From positions 186,001 through 250,000 of the forward strand of contig NZ_ATXE01000003.1 of assembly GCF_000421525.1 (NCBI RefSeq): DNA of 64,000 bases, written 5' to 3'. The first letter of the stretch is position 1; each line of letters opens with the position of its first letter. The notes beneath the pieces were generated by a model, which was given only the letters and a program-made list of their open reading frames with translations, was not told the DNA's origin and did not search any database. Positions 20,665-27,568 of the stretch are shown one piece after another. Both the position numbers and the translations under genes were made by a program. The DNA comes from Aestuariimicrobium kwangyangense DSM 21549 (GTDB lineage: Bacteria > Actinomycetota > Actinomycetes > Propionibacteriales > Propionibacteriaceae).

Positions 20665-21324
20665 ATGAACGAATGGCTGTCGACCCTGCTCGACCACGTC
20701 GCAGGGTTCGATCCCGTGGTGCGCATCCTGTTCGCCGGGGTGGGCGTCATGCTCGAGACGTCGATCCTGATCGGCCTGGTGATCCCGGGCGACTCGGTGG
20801 TGCTGGTGGCCGCGACGGGCGTCCGCAATCCTCTGGAGTGGGCACTCACGATCGTCGCCGTCGTCGCCGGGGCCCTGGTCGGGGAGTCACTGGGTTTCTA
20901 CCTCGGACGATGGTTCGGTCCCCGCATCCGCCACTCCTGGCTCGGGCGTCGGATCGGCGAGGAGCACTGGCGCCGAGCTGAGGTCTACCTCACCAGGCGT
21001 GGGGGGATCGCGGTGTTCCTGTCCCGATTCCTGCCGGTCCTGCACTCACTGGTTCCGCTGACCGTCGGCATGAGCCGGATGGGCTACCGCACCTTCATCG
21101 CATGGACGAGCGCCGCGTGCTCACTGTGGGCCGTCCTGTACGTCACCGTGGGTTGGCGGGCGGCTGAGAGCTACCGCGAGGTGGCCGGGCAACTGGAGTA
21201 CGCCGGTTACTTCTTCGTCGGCGCCGTGCTGGTCTTCGGGGTGCTGGTGTGGGCGGTCAAGAAGGTGATCGCCCACGTCGAGGCCCGGCACATGCGCGAA
21301 CCCGAGGTGGGCGATCGGGACTGA
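20665..21324 (+). CDS. DedA/VTT-family membrane protein
   Basis: A 219-aa integral membrane protein of the DedA (SNARE-associated/VTT) family. These proteins are thought to flip polyprenyl phosphates or phospholipids across the membrane. Visible marks are ETSILIGLVIPGDSVVLVAA near the N-terminus, the amphipathic motif ESLGFYLGRWFGPR, and RFLPVLHSLVPLTVGMSRM with the conserved F-x-R-x-x-P. The ATG at 20665 was chosen because the protein then starts just before the first helix; upstream in-frame codons add only hydrophilic residues. Convergent with the pspC gene, 5 bases apart. Confidence 0.9.
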   Translation: MNEWLSTLLDHVAGFDPVVRILFAGVGVMLETSILIGLVIPGDSVVLVAATGVRNPLEWALTIVAVVAGALVGESLGFYLGRWFGPRIRHSWLGRRIGEEHWRRAEVYLTRRGGIAVFLSRFLPVLHSLVPLTVGMSRMGYRTFIAWTSAACSLWAVLYVTVGWRAAESYREVAGQLEYAGYFFVGAVLVFGVLVWAVKKVIAHVEARHMREPEVGDRD

Positions 21325-21329
21325 CCGGC

Positions 21330-21659
21330 TCAGTGCTGGTCGTCGTAGGGGTTGAAGGTGTCCTTCGGGTCGGCGCCGGGCTGGCTGCCGGGCTGGGATG
21401 CCTTCTTGGTCTTGTAGTCGTCGTAGGCCTGCTTGCTCTTGCCGAGCACGGCATCGAGGTGCGTGCTTGACTCGCCCTCGAGCGGCAGTACCAGCCAGGC
21501 GATGCCGTAGATGAGGGCAACTGTTCCGCTGGTGGCAATGGTCAGCACGACCACGATCAGGCGCACGATGTTGACGTCGATCTTGGTCTGGCGGGCGATG
21601 GACTGGCAGATGCCGGCGACCATCTTGTCGCGGCTGCGGGTCCAGGTGATGTCGGACAT
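21330..21659 (-). CDS. PspC-domain protein, short form
   Basis: A 109-aa protein with a PspC domain (RSRDKMVAGICQSIARQTKID then a membrane helix, IYGIAWLVLPLE) and a short hydrophilic tail. PspC is the membrane toxin-antitoxin-like/stress component of phage-shock systems. Good ribosome binding site (AAGGAAGA) before the ATG. First of three PspC proteins in this cluster, which also includes a PspC-containing histidine kinase. Confidence 0.88.
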   Translation of the reverse strand: MSDITWTRSRDKMVAGICQSIARQTKIDVNIVRLIVVVLTIATSGTVALIYGIAWLVLPLEGESSTHLDAVLGKSKQAYDDYKTKKASQPGSQPGADPKDTFNPYDDQH

Positions 21660-21726
21660 GTTCTCTTCCTTCTGTTGGTGACGAGCGTTCGTGGTGGATG
21701 TGGGACGTGGGAGGGGTGGGTCCGGT

Positions 21727-21963
21727 TCAACGGTGGTGACGTCGACTGAGCACCACCCCGAGGATTCCGAGACAGACGAGGTACACCGGGGCAGCCACCC
21801 TGACGAAGGCCCACCGCAACTCGTGGCCGGTGGCGATCCACAGAGCCGCGGCTGCGATGGTCAGGAACAGCAGGCCCCAGATGAGGGACGAGACGTCGAT
21901 GCGGCGGCGGGAGCGCCTGACGGGACGGATGTCGTCGGGCCGGACGAGGTGGGGCATCGTCAT
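21727..21963 (-). CDS. small two-helix membrane protein of the PspC cluster
   Basis: A 78-aa protein: a basic N-terminus (RPVRRSRRRID), two membrane helices (WGLLFLTIAAAALWIATG; APVYLVCLGILGVVL) and the end SRRHHR. No named family. Its ATG overlaps the stop of the larger PspC protein upstream by 4 bases, so the two are co-translated. Position and topology suggest an accessory of the envelope-stress system. Confidence 0.8.
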   Translation of the reverse strand: MTMPHLVRPDDIRPVRRSRRRIDVSSLIWGLLFLTIAAAALWIATGHELRWAFVRVAAPVYLVCLGILGVVLSRRHHR

Positions 21964-23474
21964 GACGTGTGCACCGCCCCCGCGGACCAGGTGAGGTTGA
22001 GCACGAGCGTCAGGCGGGGCCCGCTGGAGCCTCCGAGGTCGACGGTCTCGCGGTGGTCGCCCGCCGTGGCGCGCTGGACGGGCGCGATGGAGCGGTCGGC
22101 GATCACCTGTTTGGAGCCGGGGCTGTCACCCCGGGTGTCGATCGCCATGGCCGATGCCTTCGAGTTGTAGACGACCGTCACCGGCAGGGTCCCGGGCACG
22201 CTCACGGCGACCACCGAACCCACGGCGTCGATCGTGATGGTCGTGTCGTCGGTCAGCACCAGATGGCTCAGGTCGAGATTCCTCGCCTGCCCGACCAGAT
22301 TGAGGTCGTGGGTCTCGGCGGGGGTCGTCCAGACCAGTTGCTGCATCGTGGGCCCCTGCCGATCGCCGGGGATCACGCCTGCTGGCACCAGCGAGAGAGC
22401 CACGACCAGACCCAGGGCGACCATCAGTCGGGGACGTCCCACGAAGGCACCCACCATCAACCCGAGCCCGATCACACACAGAGCTGCGGTGAGGGCGACG
22501 AGGTGGTTTCCTGGATCGACCCGGGTGACGGCGGCGTAGGCGCCCACCGCCAGGGCCACGGTGATCAGGCTGCCCCACCACGAGGGACGAGGACCGGTCA
22601 CCGACCGGGTATGGACCCGCCTCCCAGCTCCGTGCACTGGACGCGGCTGGGCCGTGAGCAGGGGCACCGACGGCCGGGGTGCCTCCGAGTGGGTGAGCGG
22701 GGGCGGTACGCGGCCCTCCCGCACCTGCTGCATGCGGGACTGCCATGCCGCCACGGCCCCCCCGAACTCTGTGTCGGGGCGACCGGGAACCTGTCGGACG
22801 TGGGCGGAGGCGTCCGCACGGGGCAGCACAAGGGTCGGTTCGTGGCCGGTGACCGGGGCGGATGACCCGGAGCCCCATGGGACCAACGGCGCAGTCGGCC
22901 AGTCCGCGGTGGTGGCAGTTGCCGTTCCCGGAGCAGGGGTCGCGACCGCGGAACCCCGAGGCAGCGCGACGGTCGGGAGGGCAGCGGGACCCATGCGGCC
23001 CGAGGAGGCGAGGATGGGGGCGGCCGAAACCGCGGACACCCGTGGCGGCAGGACGGAGGCCCGCAGGTGACGCTCGGCATCCAGCTTGGCCACGTGACGT
23101 CGTCCCACGGCGGTCATCACCGCGAGCACGACCAACGGGCCGATCCCGAACGGGGTGATGGTGGAGGTCACGACGGTCGCCAGCACCGAGAGCGCGACGA
23201 TCAGCAGCACCACCTTGCCGGTCGACCAGTCCCGCCAGGCGGGCAACCATCGGGTGATCTTGGCGGGGCCGCCGTCGGCCGGGGGCATCCACAACCACAG
23301 GGCGCCGTAGACCACGAGACCGACTCCACCGGACAGCGCCGCCACCACCATCGCGGTGCGGATCAGCAGGGGGTCGACCCGCCAACGCGCGGCCAGGGCA
23401 GCGCACACGCCAGCCAACTGACCCTCGCTGGCGCGGGGCTGGCGCACCAGTTCTGCTGTCGGCTGCTCGGTCAC
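21960..23474 (-). CDS. PspC-domain membrane protein with C-terminal LiaF-like region
   Basis: A 504-aa protein. Residues about 10-75 are a PspC domain (EGQLAGVCAALAARWRVDP; VYGALWLWMPP). Then come a membrane segment pair, a long proline/alanine-rich stretch, three or more further helices (about 310-375) and a beta-rich C-terminal domain resembling the LiaF/DUF1707-associated C-terminal domain. In LiaFSR-type systems such a protein holds the kinase inactive until the envelope is damaged. GTG at 23474 with CAGGAT 6 bases upstream; divergent from the kinase gene. Confidence 0.82.
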   Translation of the reverse strand: MTEQPTAELVRQPRASEGQLAGVCAALAARWRVDPLLIRTAMVVAALSGGVGLVVYGALWLWMPPADGGPAKITRWLPAWRDWSTGKVVLLIVALSVLATVVTSTITPFGIGPLVVLAVMTAVGRRHVAKLDAERHLRASVLPPRVSAVSAAPILASSGRMGPAALPTVALPRGSAVATPAPGTATATTADWPTAPLVPWGSGSSAPVTGHEPTLVLPRADASAHVRQVPGRPDTEFGGAVAAWQSRMQQVREGRVPPPLTHSEAPRPSVPLLTAQPRPVHGAGRRVHTRSVTGPRPSWWGSLITVALAVGAYAAVTRVDPGNHLVALTAALCVIGLGLMVGAFVGRPRLMVALGLVVALSLVPAGVIPGDRQGPTMQQLVWTTPAETHDLNLVGQARNLDLSHLVLTDDTTITIDAVGSVVAVSVPGTLPVTVVYNSKASAMAIDTRGDSPGSKQVIADRSIAPVQRATAGDHRETVDLGGSSGPRLTLVLNLTWSAGAVHTS

Positions 23475-23480
23475 CCGCCC

Positions 23481-23486
23481 ATCCTG
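23481..23486 (-). promoter_or_regulatory. -10 hexamer CAGGAT of the large PspC gene
   Basis: CAGGAT on the minus strand, 6 bases before the GTG at 23474; it supports that start over an upstream in-frame one. Confidence 0.45.
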
Positions 23487-23590
23487 TCGCACTTGCCTGC
23501 CCGATTCATCGGGTGCGACCCTGACCGGGCCATGATCCAGACCCCCGGTCGCTGGCGCCCGGGCCGCACCCGTGTGAGTCTTGAAGCATC

Positions 23591-24931
23591 ATGACCACGC
23601 TGCAGCCATCCCAGGACGCGCGACCCCCGTCGCTCGAGCCGAGCGCAGCGCCCCGACCCGCCGATCCGGTCGAGCCGGGCACCTCCGTCACGCCGGCCCC
23701 GGACGAACGTCCCGCGCTGAGGCGCGCCGGCGAAGGGGCGTGGGTGGCCGGGGTGGCGCAGGGAATCGCCACGCATCTGGGGTGGCCGCCGCTGCTCGTG
23801 CGGGCCGGATTCGTCGCGATGGCCATGTTCAACTTCCTGGGTGTACTGGTCTACGGGGTGCTGTGGGTCGTGCTGCCGGGCCCGCGCGATGCGGCTGAGG
23901 CTCCGGGACTCCAGGCCGCTTCCCGCACCGGCAAGCGCCCCCGCCGACAGGTCACCTCCCGCGACTTCGGGGTGGTCAGCGCGCTGGTGGTGGGCGGAGT
24001 GGGCGTGGCCTGGCTCACCCAACTCTTCGGGCTGGGACTGCCCCAGCAGATCTTCTGGCCCACCGCCATCGCTGCGGCAGGACTGGCCCTCATCTGGCGG
24101 CAGGCGGATGACACCACCGTCGCCGACGACCATCGCACCAGCAAGTGGCTTCGTCCGCTCGTCTCCGGCGGTGGGTGGGCCGTCTGGACGCGGATCGCGC
24201 TCGGGGTGGGCATGCTCGGCACCGCCTTCACGATCGTCGTGGGCAACCAGATCGGTTTCGCCAACCTGCCCACCATCCTGTTGCTGAACCTGCTGGTCGT
24301 CGCCGGGGTCGGGCTGGTCTCCGCGCCTTGGATCTACCGCGCGCGGCGACGGATGAACGAGGCCACCGAGCAGCGGCTCCTCGCCGATGCCAGGGCCGAC
24401 ATGGCCGCCCATCTGCATGACTCGGTCCTGCAGACCCTCGCTCTCATCCAGCGTCAGTCCACCGATGCACAGGCGGTGGCCAGCCTCGCCCGCCGCCAGG
24501 AGCGCGAGCTGCGCGGTTGGTTGTACGGAAGCGCCGACGGCGCTGACGAGACCCACCTGAAGGCGGCACTCGTCCGCGCTGCCCAGGAGGTCGAGGACGA
24601 GCGCGGGGTGCCCGTGGAGGTGGTCTGCGTCGGCGACATCGACCTGACCAGCGACCTCTCGGCGATGGTGCAGGCTGCACGTGAGGCGATCATGAATGCG
24701 GCCAAGCACTCGGGTGCTGCCAAGATCGACGTGTACGCCGAGGTCGAACCCGAGCAAGTCGAGGTCTTCGTGCGGGATCGCGGCAAGGGATTCGCCGTCG
24801 ACGAGGTGGCCCACGACCGCCAGGGCGTGCGCAACTCGATCATCGCCCGCATGGAACGACACGGGGGCAGGGCGACGATTCGCTCAGCGCCCCGCGAGGG
24901 AACCGACATCAGACTGGAGATGAAGCCATGA
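23591..24931 (+). CDS. histidine kinase with N-terminal PspC domain
   Basis: A 446-aa membrane sensor kinase. A disordered 45-residue start leads into a PspC domain (EGAWVAGVAQGIATHLGWPP; LVYGVLWVVLPGP, about 50-100), then about four more helices. The HisKA_3 phosphoacceptor box is DMAAHLHDSVLQTLALIQ, and the C-terminal HATPase has EAIMNAAKHSGA (N box) and RDRGKGFAVDE (G1). It is therefore a NarL/LiaS-type kinase sensing the envelope. It overlaps its response regulator by 4 bases and is divergent from the LiaF-like PspC protein. Confidence 0.92.
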   Translation: MTTLQPSQDARPPSLEPSAAPRPADPVEPGTSVTPAPDERPALRRAGEGAWVAGVAQGIATHLGWPPLLVRAGFVAMAMFNFLGVLVYGVLWVVLPGPRDAAEAPGLQAASRTGKRPRRQVTSRDFGVVSALVVGGVGVAWLTQLFGLGLPQQIFWPTAIAAAGLALIWRQADDTTVADDHRTSKWLRPLVSGGGWAVWTRIALGVGMLGTAFTIVVGNQIGFANLPTILLLNLLVVAGVGLVSAPWIYRARRRMNEATEQRLLADARADMAAHLHDSVLQTLALIQRQSTDAQAVASLARRQERELRGWLYGSADGADETHLKAALVRAAQEVEDERGVPVEVVCVGDIDLTSDLSAMVQAAREAIMNAAKHSGAAKIDVYAEVEPEQVEVFVRDRGKGFAVDEVAHDRQGVRNSIIARMERHGGRATIRSAPREGTDIRLEMKP

Positions 24932-25662
24932 CGCAGACGCCCGACCTACCCGCCCACCCGAACCCTGCTCCGCGACCGGAGGCTGTGACCGGACCCGTCC
25001 CGGTGGTGCTGGTCGACGACCACGCCATGTTCCGGGCCGGGGTGCGGCACGAGTTGACCCGATACCCGGCCCAGGTGCGGGTCGTCGGTGAGGGGGAGGA
25101 CGTCGAGACCTCCGTGAAGGCGATCCGGGCCACCCGTCCCACTGTCGTGCTGCTCGACGTGCACCTGCCCGGCGGCGGCGGCGCCGAGGTGATCCGCCAG
25201 TGTGAGCAGTTGTCGATCCAGGCCGGCGAGGATCCGCTGACGCGCCCCAAGTTCTTGGCGCTGTCCGTCTCGGACGCCGCCGAGGACGTGATCGGCGTGA
25301 TCCGTGCCGGTGCACGCGGCTACGTCACCAAGTCGATCGAGTCGGACGACCTGGTCGAGGCGATCGGCCGGGTGGCCACCGGCGACGCGGTGTTCTCGCC
25401 CCGTCTGGCGGGCTTCGTGCTGGATGCCTTCTCGGGTGCGATCGACATCGCCAGCATCGACGAGGATCTCGACCGGCTCTCGCAGCGCGAGCGTGAGGTC
25501 ATGAAGCTGATCGCCCGTGGCTACGCCTACAAGGAGGTCGCCCGGGAGTTGTTCATCTCGATCAAGACCGTCGAGACCCACGTGTCGAGCGTGCTACGAA
25601 AACTGCAGTTGTCGAACCGACACCAGTTGACCAAGTGGGCCACCGACCGCAAGCTGGTCTGA
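24928..25662 (+). CDS. NarL/LuxR-family response regulator of the PspC kinase
   Basis: A 244-aa response regulator. The receiver has the acidic pair VDD (29-31), phosphoacceptor Asp77 in VVLLDVHLPG, and K in YVTKSIE. The C-terminal LuxR helix-turn-helix (about 178-240) reads LSQREREVMKLIARGYAYKE, then IKTVETHVSSVLRKL. Paired with the PspC kinase by an ATGA overlap. By analogy with LiaR it should activate the neighbouring pspC genes, but I cannot identify its binding site. Confidence 0.93.
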   Translation: MTQTPDLPAHPNPAPRPEAVTGPVPVVLVDDHAMFRAGVRHELTRYPAQVRVVGEGEDVETSVKAIRATRPTVVLLDVHLPGGGGAEVIRQCEQLSIQAGEDPLTRPKFLALSVSDAAEDVIGVIRAGARGYVTKSIESDDLVEAIGRVATGDAVFSPRLAGFVLDAFSGAIDIASIDEDLDRLSQREREVMKLIARGYAYKEVARELFISIKTVETHVSSVLRKLQLSNRHQLTKWATDRKLV

Positions 25663-25680
25663 CCAAGGCCGGCAGGTACG

Positions 25681-25751
25681 CCCCCGGACAAGAAGCAGCC
25701 CCCAGACAGAACCAGCCCCGAGACAGAACCAGTCCCGAGACAAGGAACAGC
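25681..25751 (+). repeat. four degenerate 17-19-bp tandem repeats
   Basis: Units built on CCCGAGACAGAACCAGC run at 25681-25699, 25700-25716, 25717-25733 and 25734-25751, directly before the terminator hairpin. The last unit supplies the left part of that hairpin's stem. Confidence 0.75.
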
Positions 25752-25774
25752 CCCCGCCAACGGCGGGGGCTGTT
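25746..25774. terminator. strong bidirectional terminator
   Basis: A perfect 13-base stem, AACAGCCCCCGCC with GGCGGGGGCTGTT, around an AAC loop, between the convergent response regulator and GlsB-like genes. Confidence 0.9.
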
Positions 25775-25797
25775 CGTGTAGAGGAGCGAAATGCCGA

Positions 25798-26067
25798 TCA
25801 GACAGCGCGCCCGGTGCGACGCGAGATGAAGCCCCAGATGACCAGGACGATCAGCGCACCCACGATGGCCATGAGCCAGGTGTAGATGCTCCAGAAGGAG
25901 CTGATCGGCTTGTTGAACAGTGCCGACCCGATGAACCCGCCGAGGATGGCCCCGACGACACCGAGCAGCAGAGTGATGAGCCATCCGCCGCCCTGACGGC
26001 CCGGCATGATGGCCTTGGCGATGGCGCCTGCAATGAGGCCCAGAATGATCCAACCGATGATTCCCAT
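25798..26067 (-). CDS. GlsB/YeaQ/YmgE-family membrane protein
   Basis: An 89-aa protein of the transglycosylase-associated/GlsB family: three hydrophobic helices with GIIGWIILGLIAGAIAKAIM, the glycine-rich GVVGAILGGFIGSALF and a C-terminal helix. Such proteins accompany general stress responses; their biochemical role is unsettled. The ATG at 26067 begins directly at the family's MGIIGWI. Its neighbour on the other side of the terminator is the PspC response regulator. Confidence 0.88.
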   Translation of the reverse strand: MGIIGWIILGLIAGAIAKAIMPGRQGGGWLITLLLGVVGAILGGFIGSALFNKPISSFWSIYTWLMAIVGALIVLVIWGFISRRTGRAV

Positions 26068-26138
26068 GCGTTCATTCAAGCATCAAACGATCGGACTGCT
26101 GCCGAATTCGGGGATTGTTCAGGTGATCTTCACATTTT

Positions 26139-26152
26139 CACCCCTAGGGGTG
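26139..26152. promoter_or_regulatory. palindrome upstream of the GlsB-like gene
   Basis: A perfect 14-base palindrome, CACCCCTAGGGGTG, 72 bases before the GlsB start. A second palindrome, CCGAATTCGG, lies at 26102-26111. They are candidate operators with no recognised regulator. Confidence 0.4.
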
Positions 26153-26193
26153 GCCGCCGCCGACCCTGTTGGGGACCATGCCGCGAGGCCCAA

Positions 26194-26213
26194 GAAACGA
26201 CGTTTCAGAACGT
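26194..26213. repeat. overlapping small palindromes after cardiolipin synthase
   Basis: GAAACG-A-CGTTTC (26194-26206) and ACGTT-TCAG-AACGT (26200-26213) overlap in the gap after the cls stop. They could end cls transcription on the minus strand or bind protein. Confidence 0.3.
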
Positions 26214-26258
26214 TGGTGCTTCGCCGGAGGTTGAGCTCAGTGTTCCGCGACGGGTGCG

Positions 26259-27506
26259 TCAGAAGAGGGGCCGCCAGGGCGACAGGAGGTACTCGGTGAA
26301 CTTCGCCGTCACGCTGCGACGACGCCATTCGTCCTTGGTGAGTTCGACGCAGTTGGTCAGGTCGACGCGGTAGACCTCCTCGAGTTGTGCCGCCACCTCG
26401 GGGCTGACGATCTCGGCGTTCACCTCGTAGTTGCCAAGCATGCTCATCCGGTCGAGGTTGGCCGTGCCGATGGTCGACCACACGGAGTCGATGACAGCGG
26501 TCTTCGCATGCACCATGGCCCCTTGGTAGAGGAACAGGCGGATGCCCTTCGTCAACAGGTCGTCGTAGAACCCGCGCGAGAGCCAGTCGGCGACCACATG
26601 GTTCGACTGGGCGGGCACGATGATGCGCACGTCGGCGCCCCGCTGGCACGCGGCGTGCAGGGCGGCGACCAGGTCGTCGTCGGGGATGAGGTAGGCGTGG
26701 GTCAACCAGACGCGCTCGTTGGCCCGGTCGATCGCTTCCAGGTACATGTTGCGGATGGGGTAGACCGCCATGCTGGGGCTGTTCCGGTGGATCTGCACCG
26801 GCCCCTCCCACACGCGCTCGCGAGGTGACTCGAGTTCGGGGGTACGGCGGTGGATCCCGAACATGCCTGCCGGGCCGGAGTTCCAGTAGTCGACGAAGGC
26901 GTTCTCGATCTCCGCCACGCTCGGGCCGACCACGCGGGCGTGGGTGTCACGCCACCGGTCGGCGTAGAGCGAGCCGATGTTGTAGCCGCCGATGAACGCG
27001 ATCGCCGAGTCGACCACCAGGAGTTTGCGGTGGTCGCGACCGCCGTTGCGGGGGCGGGGGACCAACCCACCGATGAGCGGGTGACGACCCAGGTGGATCT
27101 CGGGCGGCAGTCGGTAGAACGAGGGCTTCACGACCAGGTTCGCGAACCGGTCGTAGACGACGTACACGTCGACCCCGCGGCGGGAGGCTCGGATCAGGCC
27201 GTCCTTGAACTTCTGACCCACCTCGTCGCCCTTCCAGATGAAGGTCTCGAAGTAGATGGTGTGCTCGGCCTGGTCGATGGCCGCCAGCATGTCGGCGTAG
27301 ACGTCCTCGCCGTAGGTGTACACGGTGATCTCGTCGTCCTCGGCCTCGACGGCGTGGGGCGGGGTGGTCGGGAACCGGTGCGGCTTGCGATGGCGACGTC
27401 TGATGCTCTCCGCAACGCTCAGCCCGACCATGGTCGCCACCTGGGCGCCCACGGTGATTCCGGTCACCCAGTTGACGACTGATCTGGTCCGCACCCACCA
27501 CGACAT
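26259..27506 (-). CDS. cardiolipin synthase-type phospholipase D protein
   Basis: A 415-aa membrane-associated enzyme with an N-terminal helix (about 12-35) and two PLD domains. The first HKD motif is HRKLLVVDSA within GGRDHRKLL. The second is VHAKTAVIDSVWSTIGTANLD, split here as HAKTAVID and the downstream GTANLD. It joins two phosphatidylglycerols, or PG with a CDP-lipid, to cardiolipin. The ATG at 27506 was chosen because TACGCT ends 7 bases upstream; the open frame upstream of it overlaps pcrA. Head to head with pcrA, with 62 bases between starts. Confidence 0.88.
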   Translation of the reverse strand: MSWWVRTRSVVNWVTGITVGAQVATMVGLSVAESIRRRHRKPHRFPTTPPHAVEAEDDEITVYTYGEDVYADMLAAIDQAEHTIYFETFIWKGDEVGQKFKDGLIRASRRGVDVYVVYDRFANLVVKPSFYRLPPEIHLGRHPLIGGLVPRPRNGGRDHRKLLVVDSAIAFIGGYNIGSLYADRWRDTHARVVGPSVAEIENAFVDYWNSGPAGMFGIHRRTPELESPRERVWEGPVQIHRNSPSMAVYPIRNMYLEAIDRANERVWLTHAYLIPDDDLVAALHAACQRGADVRIIVPAQSNHVVADWLSRGFYDDLLTKGIRLFLYQGAMVHAKTAVIDSVWSTIGTANLDRMSMLGNYEVNAEIVSPEVAAQLEEVYRVDLTNCVELTKDEWRRRSVTAKFTEYLLSPWRPLF

Positions 27507-27513
27507 GCCCCTC

Positions 27514-27519
27514 AGCGTA
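27514..27519 (-). promoter_or_regulatory. -10 hexamer TACGCT of the cardiolipin synthase gene
   Basis: TACGCT on the minus strand is 7 bases before the ATG at 27506, a leaderless layout. Confidence 0.5.
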
Positions 27520-27553
27520 GGGGACGACGACCGCCGCCGGTTGGCGGGACAAC

Positions 27554-27559
27554 TAGGCT
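27554..27559 (+). promoter_or_regulatory. -10 hexamer TAGGCT of pcrA
   Basis: TAGGCT, 9 bases, then ATG at 27569. This allows a leader of at most about 3 bases. Confidence 0.5.
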
Positions 27560-27568
27560 TGGACAGCC

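Noticed and set aside
20703-20722. A tRNA T-loop-like sequence (GGTTCGATCCC)
   Set aside because: It lies inside the DedA coding region, with no acceptor stem or other arms around it.
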